NCBI GenBank assembly: GCA_001443545.1
Contig: LMAD01000001.1
Location: forward strand, 1-64,000
Source of the DNA: Acidimicrobiaceae bacterium RAAP-2
GTDB lineage: Bacteria > Actinomycetota > Acidimicrobiia > Acidimicrobiales > RAAP-2
DNA: 64,000 bases
Direction of reading: 5' to 3'
Part shown: in pieces, positions 43,449 through 52,111 of the stretch
Layout of the letters: each line of letters opens with the position of its first letter
How positions within the stretch are numbered: the stretch's first letter is position 1
Made by a program: the position numbers and the translations under genes
Notes under the pieces: model-generated
What the model saw: only the letters and a program-made list of their open reading frames with translations
What the model was told of the DNA's origin: nothing
Database searches by the model: none

Positions 43449-44456
43449 ATGTCCCTCGATCAGTTCCCTCGGTATCCACTGCGCTTCGGGCCATCCCCCA
43501 TCCACCGGCTCGACCGGCTGAGCGAATACCTCGGCGGCGCGAGTATCTGGGCGAAACGCGAGGACGTGAACTCGGGCCTCGCTTTCGGTGGGAACAAGGT
43601 TCGAAAGTTGGAGTACCTCGTCGCCGACGCGCTGGCCCAGGGCTGTGACACCCTCGTCTCGATCGGGGGCGTCCAATCGAACCACACCCGACAGGTCGCC
43701 GCGGCGGCGGCCGCAGTCGGCATGAAGTGCGTCCTCATCCAAGAGAGCTGGGTCGACTGGCCTGACGTCACCTACGACCGGGTCGGCAACATCTTGCTCA
43801 GCCGGCTCATGGGGGCCGACGTGCGACTCGTCAATGCGAAGTTCGGCATTGGCTTCAAGGAGAGCTGGGAGAACGCCATCGCCGAGATCGAGGCGGCGGG
43901 CCACAAGCCTTACCCCATTCCCGCCGGCGCTTCCGACCATCGACTGGGGGGCCTCGGCTTCGCGGGGTGGGCCCTCGAAGTCGAAGAGCAGGAGCGAGAG
44001 TTCGGGGTCGCCTTCGACTACGTGGTCGTCTGTTCGGTGACTGGTTCGACCCAGGCCGGCATGGTCGCGGGCTTCGCACTCAACGACCTCCCGCGCAAGG
44101 TGATCGGAATCGACGGATCGGCCACGCCGGCCGAGACCTGGGACCAGGTGGCCCGGATCGCGCGCGCGACGGCGTCGTTGATCGGCGTCGAACGGCCCAT
44201 CCTCGACGAGGAGGTCATTCTCGACGATCGCTACCACGCCGGAACCTACGGCATCCCCGACGACCGGACGATCCACGCGATGAAGCTCGGCGCCTCGCTC
44301 GAGGCCATGATCACCGACCCGGTGTACGAAGGCAAGTCTCTCGCGGGCTTGATCGATCTCGTCCAGCGCCACGAGATCGAACCCGACGCCCACGTGCTCT
44401 TCGCCCACCTCGGTGGTCAGCCCGCGATCAACGGGTACGCCAGCCTCTTCAACTAA
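43449..44456 (+). CDS. acdS: 1-Aminocyclopropane-1-carboxylate (ACC) deaminase
   Basis: Fold-type II PLP enzyme, 335 aa, converting ACC to 2-oxobutyrate and ammonia. The PLP lysine is K50 in FGGNKVRKLEYL. The residues that separate true ACC deaminase from D-cysteine desulfhydrase are present: E294 in VYEGKS and L321 in AHLGG (equivalents of Pseudomonas E295/L322). The ATG has a strong GAGGAGG ribosome-binding site, 47 nt after the kinase. The product could feed isoleucine synthesis, whose enzymes are encoded nearby. The 3' end overlaps the PQ-loop gene by 8 nt. Confidence 0.9.
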   Translation: MSLDQFPRYPLRFGPSPIHRLDRLSEYLGGASIWAKREDVNSGLAFGGNKVRKLEYLVADALAQGCDTLVSIGGVQSNHTRQVAAAAAAVGMKCVLIQESWVDWPDVTYDRVGNILLSRLMGADVRLVNAKFGIGFKESWENAIAEIEAAGHKPYPIPAGASDHRLGGLGFAGWALEVEEQEREFGVAFDYVVVCSVTGSTQAGMVAGFALNDLPRKVIGIDGSATPAETWDQVARIARATASLIGVERPILDEEVILDDRYHAGTYGIPDDRTIHAMKLGASLEAMITDPVYEGKSLAGLIDLVQRHEIEPDAHVLFAHLGGQPAINGYASLFN

Positions 44457-45075
44457 TTGCGAACACTTCTTCTCGTACGAAGTCCTCGCGCATCTGACGA
44501 TGGCGCCACGCGGCGAGGCTCGCGATCGTCAAGTTCGCCACGCCGGCGAAACTGGTCGCGGTGAGTGCGGCCCAGAGATGGGCGCCGTCGTAGTAGGTGA
44601 CCCACAGGGTCGCGCTCGCGACCCCGAGGGACCACGACGCCGTCGACACCCCCGAGGCGTCGCGGTGGCGGATCAGTTCCAGGAGCTGGGGCACACGGGT
44701 GATAGACATCGCGATCCCGGTTCCGTAGACGCCGCCGGCCCAACCCCAGGTCAGCGCGGGTATCACGCACGTGACGACAAAGACCAGCAGGGCCCCGACC
44801 ACGGTTCGCCAGGAGCCCCAGGGCTTCAGCCGAACCAAAATCGCCACCTGCATCGGAATCAGGAGCAGGCTCCCGAAGATCACCGGCCACGAACGCGCGG
44901 CGGCGCCGTAGGCGATCCAGAAGCAACCCATGAAGGTGAAGAGTGACCACGTCGCGAGGGACACCCCCTCGACTCCCTCCCGGCTGACTCGACGAAGTTG
45001 CGCCGCGGTACCGATGAATCCGACGGCGACGGCGAGCCACCCGAGCGTGACCGTCAACGCGTGCCAACTCATCAA
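44449..45075 (-). CDS. PQ-loop (SWEET-like) membrane protein
   Basis: 208 aa with about seven hydrophobic helices and two PQ-loop-type repeats: GFIGTAAQLRRVSREGVEGVSL near residue 20 when read in parts, and SITRVPQLLELIRHRDASGVS near residue 125. The family includes SWEET/SemiSWEET sugar carriers and lysosomal amino-acid exporters, so a small-solute carrier is likely. It converges on acdS with an 8-nt overlap and is followed by leuA 22 nt to the right on the same strand (leuA upstream). Confidence 0.82.
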   Translation of the reverse strand: MMSWHALTVTLGWLAVAVGFIGTAAQLRRVSREGVEGVSLATWSLFTFMGCFWIAYGAAARSWPVIFGSLLLIPMQVAILVRLKPWGSWRTVVGALLVFVVTCVIPALTWGWAGGVYGTGIAMSITRVPQLLELIRHRDASGVSTASWSLGVASATLWVTYYDGAHLWAALTATSFAGVANLTIASLAAWRHRQMREDFVREEVFAIS

Positions 45076-45097
45076 TCCAGGGTATCGGCCCGCTTAC

Positions 45098-46780
45098 TCA
45101 CCGTCGGCGATTGGCCGCCGAAATCACCGCCTCGAGGGAGGCGTCCAAAATCGACGAGCTCATCCCCACGCCCCACCACGTTGCGCCGTCATCCCCCTCG
45201 GCCTCGACGTAGGCGACCGCGGACGCCTCGGCACCCGCCGTGAGCGCGTGCTCGTGATAGTCGCGGACCTTGAAGCCGACCCCGAGCTCGTTGCGCAGAC
45301 CGTTCATCATGGCGTCGATCGGTCCGTTCCCTTCACCCTTCAGCGTGACGTGCTTGGTGTCCACCACCAGCTGGGCGAAGATCGTCGTTCGGTGGTGGTC
45401 GGCGCTCACCTCACTGGAGAGGAGTTGGATGGCCGGGCTCTCGGGCAGGTAGGTCGTCGTGAAGACCTCCCAGATCTCGGCCGGCGAAATCTCGGTGCCG
45501 GAGGCCTCGGTCAGCGTCTGGACCCGCTTGGAGAACTCGACCTGCATCGCGCGCGGCAGATCGAGCCCGTGCTCAGCACTGAGGACGTACGCGACGCCAC
45601 CCTTGCCGGACTGCGAATTCACCCGGATGATCGCCTCGTAGGTCCGCCCCGTGTGCTTGGGGTCGAGGGGCAAGTACGGGACCTCCCAGGTCTCGTAGGC
45701 CTCGCCGATGGCGGTCATTCCCTTCTTGATCGCATCCTGGTGCGAGCCGGAGAACGCCGTGTAGACGAGTTCGCCGACGTAGGGGTGCCGCGGGTGGATC
45801 GGCAACCGATTCGCGTACTCGGCCACGTGACGAATTTTGTCGATGTCACTGAGGTCGAGCTCGGGGTCCACCCCCTCGGAGAACAGGTTCAACGCCAGCG
45901 TGACGACGTCGACGTTGCCCGTTCGCTCACCGTTGCCGAAGAGCGTGCCCTCGACCCGGTCGGCCCCGGCGAGCACGCCGAGCTCGGCCGCCGCCACGGC
46001 GGTGCCCCGGTCGTTGTGGGGGTGCAGCGACAGCACGACCGAGTCGCGTCGGTCGACGTGGCGCGAGAACCACTCGATCGCGTCGGCGTAGAGGTTGGGC
46101 GTGTACGCCTCGACCGTGGCCGGCAGATTCACGATCAACGGACGATCGGGTGTCGGGTCGATGACGCCGATGACCTCGTTGACGATCTCCAGGGCGTAGG
46201 GCAGTTCGGTACCGGTAAAGCTCTCGGGCGAGTATTCGTAGAGGAACTCGGTCTCGGGCGACGACGACTCGAGTGAACGGCAGAGTCGCGCGCCCTCGAG
46301 GGCGATCGCCGTGATGCCTGGCAGGTCGAGGTGGAAGACCACCCGGCGCTGCAACGTCGAGGTCGAGTTATAGAAGTGCACGATCGCCCGGTGCGCGCCG
46401 CGTAGTGCCTCGTAGGTCCGGGTGATCAGGTCCTCGCGACACTGGGTGAGCACTTGGATGGTCACGTCCTGCGGGATGAGACCGTCATCGATGATGTGGC
46501 GCACAAAATCGAAGTCGGGCTGGGACGCGGCGGGAAAACCCACTTCGATCTCCTTGAAGCCCATCTCGACGAGCTGGGTGAACATCGCGCCCTTTCGCTC
46601 GAGGTCCATCGGGTCGATGAGCGCCTGATTGCCGTCGCGCAGGTCGACGCTGCACCAACGGGGCGCCTTAGTCAAGCGTCGGTTCGGCCAGGAGCGGTCG
46701 GTGAGCTCAACGGGGACCGTGGGGCGGTACTTTTGGAACGGCATGACGCTCGGCTGCTGGGGATTGGGGTACGAACCCAT
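45098..46780 (-). CDS. leuA: 2-Isopropylmalate synthase LeuA
   Basis: First committed enzyme of leucine synthesis, 560 aa, of the long actinobacterial/yeast (LeuA2) class. The catalytic TIM barrel opens with CSVDLRDGNQALIDPM; the metal-binding HPHNDRGTAVAA His residues and GTLFGNGERTGNVD follow. A C-terminal LeuA dimer domain (about 430-560) gives leucine feedback sensitivity. The ATG at 46780 has GAGGAAA upstream. Its transcript first passes a short Leu-rich leader peptide and two hairpins. Confidence 0.95.
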   Translation of the reverse strand: MGSYPNPQQPSVMPFQKYRPTVPVELTDRSWPNRRLTKAPRWCSVDLRDGNQALIDPMDLERKGAMFTQLVEMGFKEIEVGFPAASQPDFDFVRHIIDDGLIPQDVTIQVLTQCREDLITRTYEALRGAHRAIVHFYNSTSTLQRRVVFHLDLPGITAIALEGARLCRSLESSSPETEFLYEYSPESFTGTELPYALEIVNEVIGVIDPTPDRPLIVNLPATVEAYTPNLYADAIEWFSRHVDRRDSVVLSLHPHNDRGTAVAAAELGVLAGADRVEGTLFGNGERTGNVDVVTLALNLFSEGVDPELDLSDIDKIRHVAEYANRLPIHPRHPYVGELVYTAFSGSHQDAIKKGMTAIGEAYETWEVPYLPLDPKHTGRTYEAIIRVNSQSGKGGVAYVLSAEHGLDLPRAMQVEFSKRVQTLTEASGTEISPAEIWEVFTTTYLPESPAIQLLSSEVSADHHRTTIFAQLVVDTKHVTLKGEGNGPIDAMMNGLRNELGVGFKVRDYHEHALTAGAEASAVAYVEAEGDDGATWWGVGMSSSILDASLEAVISAANRRR

Positions 46781-46808
46781 TCTGATTTCCTCACTTTCAT
46801 TCCAGAAA

Positions 46809-46834
46809 CAAAAAACCCCCGCGGATGCGGGGGT
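46809..46834 (-). terminator. Attenuator terminator of the leuA leader
   Basis: Minus-strand hairpin with an 8-bp G/C-rich stem (46815-46822 with 46827-46834, 4-nt loop) followed directly by six U residues (forward A-run 46810-46815). It lies between the leader peptide and leuA, 29 nt before the leuA start. Confidence 0.85.
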
Positions 46835-46837
46835 GTC

Positions 46838-46857
46838 GGGCGAGTGCGGACTCGCCC
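46838..46857 (-). promoter_or_regulatory. Upstream hairpin of the leuA attenuator
   Basis: A perfect 8-bp stem (46838-46845 with 46850-46857, loop GCGG) that begins at the leader stop codon and precedes the terminator by 3 nt. A ribosome at the leader stop would cover it, as expected for a pause or protector hairpin. Confidence 0.65.
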
Positions 46858-46895
46858 TATTGCAGCAGCAGCTCGACGGTCGTAGGTGCGGTCAC
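46857..46895 (-). CDS. leuL: leuA leader peptide (three consecutive Leu codons)
   Basis: A 12-residue frame, MTAPTTVELLLQ and stop, starting at GTG 46895. Three consecutive CTG leucine codons sit just before the stop and are followed by two hairpins, the second with a U-tract. This is the classic layout of ribosome-mediated attenuation: when charged tRNA-Leu is short the ribosome stalls at the Leu codons and termination is relieved. TAGACT 6 nt upstream implies the GTG is the first codon of a leaderless transcript. Confidence 0.82.
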   Translation of the reverse strand: MTAPTTVELLLQ

Positions 46896-46901
46896 GCTGA
46901 C

Positions 46902-46929
46902 AGTCTACCGTCCAAATTCCATTTGTCCA
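46902..46929 (-). promoter_or_regulatory. leuL-leuA promoter
   Basis: Minus strand: -35 TGGACA (forward 46924-46929), 16-nt spacer, -10 TAGACT (forward 46902-46907), then 6 nt to the leader GTG. Confidence 0.6.
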
Positions 46930-46960
46930 GCCCCCCACTACCAGCACTAGCCTGGTCTTC
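46923..46960 (+). promoter_or_regulatory. Promoter of the small membrane protein, overlapping the leu promoter
   Basis: Plus strand: -10 TAGCCT (46948-46953), 7 nt to GTG 46961; a possible -35 TTGTCC (46923-46928) lies on the same base pairs as the opposing leu -35, so the two promoters may exclude each other. Confidence 0.4.
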
Positions 46961-47113
46961 GTGGGCGTGATACGGGCATTCATCAAACTCGCTGTCGTCG
47001 TCGTCCTGATCGGCGTCGTCGGCGGACTCGTCGCACTGGTTTCGCGCGGCCGGACCGCCGGCCCCGTCTCCTACGACGCCTGGCCCACGGTCCCACGTAA
47101 CCCCGAATCTTGA
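46961..47113 (+). CDS. Small single-helix membrane protein
   Basis: A 50-residue frame starting GTG: VGVIRAFIKLA, then a hydrophobic run VVVVLIGVVGGLVALV (about 12-27) and an RGRTAGPVSYDAWPTVPRN tail. One membrane helix with a short polar, Pro/Trp-containing C-terminus. The gene was found by frame reading between the leu promoter and the oxidoreductase gene, and is supported by a leaderless-type -10. Function unknown. The start of the next gene is 26 nt downstream with its own AAGGAG site. Confidence 0.6.
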   Translation: MGVIRAFIKLAVVVVLIGVVGGLVALVSRGRTAGPVSYDAWPTVPRNPES

Positions 47114-47139
47114 TCCGTCTACCTGGCTAAGGAGTCGTT

Positions 47140-48120
47140 GTGGCAACCATGGAATATCGTCGATTGGGCCGTTCCGGACTACGGGTGAGCGTGCTGTCCT
47201 TCGGTAGTTGGGTCACGTTCGCCAACCAGAATCAGCTCGAGACCGCCCAGCAAGCGGCCGAATGTCTCGAAGCCGCCAAGGCGGCCGGGGTCAACTTCTT
47301 CGACAACGCCGAAGCCTACGGCGCCGGCGAATCCGAGCGGGTCATGGGGCAGGCCTTTCGCGATCTCGGCTGGCAACGCCACGAGTACGTCGTCTCGACC
47401 AAGCTCTTTTGGGGCCTGCACGACGTGCCCAACATGAAGAACACCCTCAACCGGAAGTACCTGTCCCAAGCGATTGACGCGTCACTCGAGCGGTTCGGAC
47501 TCGACTTCGTCGACCTGGTGTTCTGCCACCGGCCCGACCCCAAGACGCCGATCGAAGAGACGGTCTGGGCCATGAGCGACATGATCAGCCAGGGCAAGGC
47601 CCTGTACTGGGGTACCTCGGAGTGGAACGCGGACGACATCCGCGCCGCCTACGACATCGCGGACCGCCACCACCTCCACAAGCCCCTCATGGAGCAGCCC
47701 CAATACAACATCCTGTGGCGCGACCGCGTCGAGAAGGACTACCGACGTCTCTACGACGACCTCGGACTCGGCACGACGATCTGGTCGCCGCTCTCGTCGG
47801 GACTCTTGACCGGCAAGTACCTGAACGGCGTGCCCGAAGGCTCGCGCGCGACGCTGCCCGGCTACGAGTGGCTGCGCAACATGCTCACCGACGTGGACCG
47901 CAACAAGAAGGTCGCCGACCTCAAAGTCATCGCCGACGAACTCGGCATCACGCTCACGCAGATGTCACTGGCTTGGTGCGTGAAGAACCCGCACGTTTCG
48001 ACCGTCATCACCGGCGCGTCGTCGGCCGCGCAGGTTCGAGAGAACATGACCGCCCTGGACGCCGTGGAGTTGCTGACCGACGAGGTGATGGAGCGCATCG
48101 ACCTCATCAGTTACTTCTAG
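47140..48120 (+). CDS. Aldo/keto reductase (Kv-beta/YghZ type)
   Basis: 326-aa NADPH-dependent oxidoreductase with a TIM barrel. The catalytic tetrad is D and Y in FFDNAEAYGAGESE, K in STKLFWG and H in VFCHRPD. The cofactor-phosphate segment near the C-terminus, VITGASSAAQVREN, is typical. Text such as MEYRRLGRSGLRVS, GKALYWGTSEW and SPLSSGLLTGKY matches the potassium-channel-beta-like subgroup that reduces aldehydes such as methylglyoxal. GTG 47140 has AAGGAG 6 nt upstream. Confidence 0.9.
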   Translation: MATMEYRRLGRSGLRVSVLSFGSWVTFANQNQLETAQQAAECLEAAKAAGVNFFDNAEAYGAGESERVMGQAFRDLGWQRHEYVVSTKLFWGLHDVPNMKNTLNRKYLSQAIDASLERFGLDFVDLVFCHRPDPKTPIEETVWAMSDMISQGKALYWGTSEWNADDIRAAYDIADRHHLHKPLMEQPQYNILWRDRVEKDYRRLYDDLGLGTTIWSPLSSGLLTGKYLNGVPEGSRATLPGYEWLRNMLTDVDRNKKVADLKVIADELGITLTQMSLAWCVKNPHVSTVITGASSAAQVRENMTALDAVELLTDEVMERIDLISYF

Positions 48121-48142
48121 GACCCGAACCTGATCGCGTCGC

Positions 48143-49717
48143 CTAGCGCAACGTGATCAGGTGGATGTCCTGAATCCCCTCGGTCGCACGGAGCCGCTCG
48201 ATCACTGACGTCGGCGTCGGGGTGGTGGTTGAGATCACCATCAGTGCCGTCTTGGTCGTCGGATCGGGCCCGACCGCCATGGACGAGATCGACACGTGCG
48301 CTTCGCCGAGGGCGAGCCCGACGTGACCGATCATGCCCGGACGGTCATCGTTGCGCACGACCAGCATGGTGGCCGCCGGGGGGATCTCGACACTGTGGCC
48401 GTCGACGGTGACGATGCGGATCTCGAGCCGGGTGCCGATCGTCATCAACGTGCCCGATACGGCGTGGTCGCCCGAGCGCACCGTGATCAGGTTGACGTAC
48501 TCCGGTGATTCCACCGTCGACACCTCGCCCCAGGTCAGTCCGTGCTCGGCGGCCATCTGTGGCGCGTTGACGAACGAAACGCCGTCGTGGCCGGTCGCAC
48601 CGAGCAGGCCCTTCAACGCGCACAGCGTGAGGATCTTGGTCCCGGCTCCGGCGAGTTCACCCTGGTAGATCACTTCGAGGTCGGCGGGGTTCCCGTCGAG
48701 GAGGCCACCGATGAACCGTCCGAGCAACTCGGCCAAGCCCATGAAGGGCCGCACGACGTTGGACACCTCGCCGGCCGCGACGTTGACCGCGAAGGGCACG
48801 AAGTCCCCGGCGAGCGCCAGTTGGACCTGCTCGGCGATCGTCACGCCGGCCTTGTCCTGGGCTTCGGCCGTGGATGCACCGAGGTGCGGGACGACGACGA
48901 CCGAGGCCAGCTCGAACAGCGGCGATTCGGTGGTCGGCTCCTTGGCGAAGACGTCGAGCGCCGCGCCGTGGACGTGACCGTTGCGGATCGCCTCGGCCAG
49001 GTCGTCCTCGTTGACGATGCCGCCGCGCGCGGCGTTCACGATTCGCACGCCAACCTTGGTCTTGGCCAACGCGGCGGCGTCGAGGAGATTGGTCGTCTCC
49101 TTGTTCTTGGGCAGGTGGATCGTGATGAAGTCGCTCTGAGCCAGCAGCGCGTCCAGGGTCATCAGCTGCACGCCCATGTGCCGGGCGCGGTCCTCGGAGA
49201 TGTACGGGTCGTAGGCGACGATCCGCATGCCGAAGGCCAGTGCGCGCTGGGCGACCAACGCCCCGATCTTGCCCAGCCCGACCACGCCGAGCGTCTTGCC
49301 GTAGAGTTCGACGCCCTCCCACTTGGATCGCTCCCACTTGCCGGCCTTCAGCGCGGCGTGGGCCTGGGGGATGTTGCGCGCCTGGGCGAGTAGCAGCGCC
49401 ATCGCCTGCTCGGCCGCGGAGAGAATATTCGACTGGGGGGCGTTGACCACCATGACGCCGAGTTCGGTCGCCTTCGCCACGTCGACGTTGTCCAGGCCGA
49501 TACCGGCGCGGCCGACCACGACGAGGTCACGAGCCGCCGCGAGCGTCGCGGCGTCGACCTGCGTCGCCGAGCGGATGATGAGTGCGTTGGCGCCAACCAC
49601 CGCCTCGAGCAACTCAGCCGGCGACAGTCCGAGCCGGACGTCGACCTCGTGGCCGGCGTTACGGAGCTCTTGGAGCCCCGATTGCGCGATTTCCTCCGTT
49701 ACCAGTACACGAGCCAC
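48143..49717 (-). CDS. serA: D-3-Phosphoglycerate dehydrogenase SerA
   Basis: First enzyme of serine synthesis, 524 aa, of the long actinobacterial type. It has a D-isomer-specific dehydrogenase domain (NAD motif GLGKIGALVAQRALAFGM; catalytic Arg in NAARGGIVNEDDL; Glu and His later, in VPHLGASTAEAQ), an intervening ASB domain (about 320-440) and a C-terminal ACT domain (about 450-524) for serine feedback. GTG start at 49717 with AAAGG upstream. serC lies 1.3 kb away, divergent from the aminotransferase gene between them. Confidence 0.95.
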   Translation of the reverse strand: MARVLVTEEIAQSGLQELRNAGHEVDVRLGLSPAELLEAVVGANALIIRSATQVDAATLAAARDLVVVGRAGIGLDNVDVAKATELGVMVVNAPQSNILSAAEQAMALLLAQARNIPQAHAALKAGKWERSKWEGVELYGKTLGVVGLGKIGALVAQRALAFGMRIVAYDPYISEDRARHMGVQLMTLDALLAQSDFITIHLPKNKETTNLLDAAALAKTKVGVRIVNAARGGIVNEDDLAEAIRNGHVHGAALDVFAKEPTTESPLFELASVVVVPHLGASTAEAQDKAGVTIAEQVQLALAGDFVPFAVNVAAGEVSNVVRPFMGLAELLGRFIGGLLDGNPADLEVIYQGELAGAGTKILTLCALKGLLGATGHDGVSFVNAPQMAAEHGLTWGEVSTVESPEYVNLITVRSGDHAVSGTLMTIGTRLEIRIVTVDGHSVEIPPAATMLVVRNDDRPGMIGHVGLALGEAHVSISSMAVGPDPTTKTALMVISTTTPTPTSVIERLRATEGIQDIHLITLR

Positions 49718-49755
49718 GATTCACCTTTCATTGATCACACCCACGCTAATAAGCG

Positions 49756-50952
49756 TCAACCGTTTACGAAGTCACCGAGCCGGCGCAGCCCCTCGGCGAG
49801 GTCCTCGTCGCCCAAGGCGTAACTCAGGCGAAAGTAGCCCGGCGTGCCGAAGGCTTCGCCCGGCACGACCGCGATATTGATCGTCTCGAGCAACAGTTCG
49901 GCCAGTTCGGCCGACGAGTTCGCGACGCGTCCCGCCAACGGTCGTCCCAGGAGACCGGTGACGTTGGGGTAGCAGTAAAACGCCCCCTCGGGCACCGCGC
50001 AGGTGACGCCGTCGATCTCGTTCAGCATCGTCGACATCGTGCGACGGCGTCGGTCGAAGGCCGCGCGCATGTCGGCAACGGCCGAAAGGTCACCGGTCAG
50101 TGCGGCCACCGCGGCGCGCTGGGAGATGTTCGAGATGTTCGACGTCGTCTGACTCTGGTAGTTCACGGCCGCGCCCATGACGTCGGGCGGTCCCACCATC
50201 CAACCGATTCGCCACCCGGTCATCGCGTAGGTCTTGGCCACGCCGTTCACGACGACCCAGCGGTCGCCGAGCTCGGGGGCGACCACCGGCATCGAGACGT
50301 TGGTCGCCTCGCCGTACACCAGGTGTTCATAGATCTCGTCGCAGAGGACCCAGACGTCGTGCTCGGCCGCCCAACGGCCAATGGCCGCCACGTCATCGGG
50401 CGCGACGACGGCGCCCGTCGGGTTCGACGGGGACACGAAAACCAACAACTTGGTCCTGGCCGTGCGGTGCCGCTCGAGCTCGTCGATCGTCACGCGAAAC
50501 CCGTTGGCCTCACTCGTCAACACCGGGACCGGCGTCGCACCCGCGAGGTAGACCGCCTCGGGGTAGGTCGTCCAGAACGGGGCGGGAATCAAGACCTCGT
50601 CGCCGGGATTGAGCAACGTCATGAAGGCCGTGGCCACCGCGTGCTTGCCGCCGTTGGTGACCAGCACCTGGGACGACGCGATCTCGAGTCGCGAATCACG
50701 CCTGGTCTTGGCGACAATCGCCTCACGGAGCTCGGGCAGACCCGCCGTCGGGGAGTACTTGTAGTTCACCTGGTCGTAGCAGGCCTTGGCGGCGGCCTCC
50801 ACGATGTGAGCCGGCGTTGGGAAGTCGGGTTCGCCGACCCCGTAGGCGATGACCGGCTGGCCAGCCGCCTTCAACGCCTTGGCCTTGGCGTCAACGGCCA
50901 GGGTCGCGCTCGGCGCCAATCCCCCTAACAGGTCACTGACTCGGGCGCTCAT
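49756..50952 (-). CDS. Aspartate-type class I aminotransferase
   Basis: 398-aa fold-type I PLP enzyme. The start at ATG 50952 (MSARVSDLLGGLAPSATLAV) has GGAG upstream; the frame is open further but runs into serC. Blocks are VTNGGKHAVATAF, FVSPSNPTGAVV, DEIYEHLVYG, the PLP lysine in GVAKTYAMTGWRIGW and the C-terminal Arg in YFRLSYALGDEDL. The subgroup (class Ib aspartate aminotransferase) makes aspartate and sometimes prephenate products. It shares a 37-bp divergent promoter space with serC. Confidence 0.9.
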   Translation of the reverse strand: MSARVSDLLGGLAPSATLAVDAKAKALKAAGQPVIAYGVGEPDFPTPAHIVEAAAKACYDQVNYKYSPTAGLPELREAIVAKTRRDSRLEIASSQVLVTNGGKHAVATAFMTLLNPGDEVLIPAPFWTTYPEAVYLAGATPVPVLTSEANGFRVTIDELERHRTARTKLLVFVSPSNPTGAVVAPDDVAAIGRWAAEHDVWVLCDEIYEHLVYGEATNVSMPVVAPELGDRWVVVNGVAKTYAMTGWRIGWMVGPPDVMGAAVNYQSQTTSNISNISQRAAVAALTGDLSAVADMRAAFDRRRRTMSTMLNEIDGVTCAVPEGAFYCYPNVTGLLGRPLAGRVANSSAELAELLLETINIAVVPGEAFGTPGYFRLSYALGDEDLAEGLRRLGDFVNG

Positions 50953-50989
50953 CACGACTCCATTCCATAGTCCGTAAGATTGTAAGTCT

Positions 50990-52111
50990 ATGACCTCCCC
51001 CGACAGCATCCGTATCCCCACCGACCTCCTTCCGCGCGATGGACGTTTCGGCTCCGGACCTTCCAAGGTCCGCGCCGCCCAGCTCGACGCCCTCGTCGCT
51101 GACGCGCCGACCTACCTGGGTACCTCGCACCGTCAAGCCACGGTCCGCAACAAGGTCGGCGAGGTGCGCGACGGCTTGCGCGCCCTGTTCAACCTCCCCG
51201 ACGGCTACGAGGTGCTGCTCGGCAACGGCGGCACGACGTGCTTCTGGGACGCCGCGACCTTCCACCTGATCGATCGGCGCAGCCAGCACCTCAACTTCGG
51301 CGAGTTCTCGTCGAAGTTCGCGTCGGCCGCGAAGTCCGCGCCCCACGTCGACGCGCCCCAGGTCATCGTGAGCGAGCCCGGTACGCATCCGACCCCGGTC
51401 GCCGACGACTCGATCGACCTCTACGCGCTCACCCACAATGAGACGTCCACGGGCGTGATGATGCCGATCGTGCGCCCCGAGGGCGCCAGCGGGCTCGTGA
51501 CCGTCGACGCGACGTCGGCCGCCGGCGGACTCCACGTCGACCCTTCGCAGTTCGACTGCTACTACTTCGCACCGCAGAAGTCCTTCGCCTCCGACGGCGG
51601 ACTCTGGCTGGCGCTCTGCTCACCGGCCGCGGTGGCGCGCATCGAGCACCTCGCCGCCTCGGGCCGGTGGGTGCCCGCCTTCTTCGACCTCAAGATCGCC
51701 TTGGACAACTCGCGCTTGAACCAGACATACAACACCCCGGCGTTGGCGACCATCCACTTACTCGCCTCCCAGATCACCTGGATGAACGAGAACGGGGGGC
51801 TCGCCTTCGCGGCCGGCCGCTCGAGCCGCTCGGCGGAGATCCTCTACTCGTGGGCCGAGGCGTCGGACTTCGCGACGCCCTTCGTGAGTGACCCCGCCCA
51901 ACGCAGTCACGTGGTGGGGACCATCGACTTCGACGACGCCGTCGACGCCACCGTGGTCGCGAAGGTCCTGCGCGCCAACGGCGTCGTGGACACCGAGCCG
52001 TACCGCAAGCTCGGTCGCAACCAGCTACGCATCGCGATGTTCCCGAGCGTCGACCCCGAAGACGTCGCGTCGCTGTGCGCGAGCATCAATTACATCGTGG
52101 GGAATCTCTAA
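50990..52111 (+). CDS. serC: Phosphoserine aminotransferase SerC
   Basis: 373-aa class V PLP enzyme of the mycobacterial type, second step of serine synthesis. FGSGPSKVRAAQLDAL opens the fold; LLGNGGTTCFWDAA binds phosphate, and the PLP lysine is in YFAPQKSFASDGG. The C-terminal GRNQLRIAMFPSVDPEDV completes the family pattern. The start at ATG 50990 is close to the divergent aminotransferase start. The following gene starts inside its 3' end (37-nt overlap). Confidence 0.94.
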   Translation: MTSPDSIRIPTDLLPRDGRFGSGPSKVRAAQLDALVADAPTYLGTSHRQATVRNKVGEVRDGLRALFNLPDGYEVLLGNGGTTCFWDAATFHLIDRRSQHLNFGEFSSKFASAAKSAPHVDAPQVIVSEPGTHPTPVADDSIDLYALTHNETSTGVMMPIVRPEGASGLVTVDATSAAGGLHVDPSQFDCYYFAPQKSFASDGGLWLALCSPAAVARIEHLAASGRWVPAFFDLKIALDNSRLNQTYNTPALATIHLLASQITWMNENGGLAFAAGRSSRSAEILYSWAEASDFATPFVSDPAQRSHVVGTIDFDDAVDATVVAKVLRANGVVDTEPYRKLGRNQLRIAMFPSVDPEDVASLCASINYIVGNL

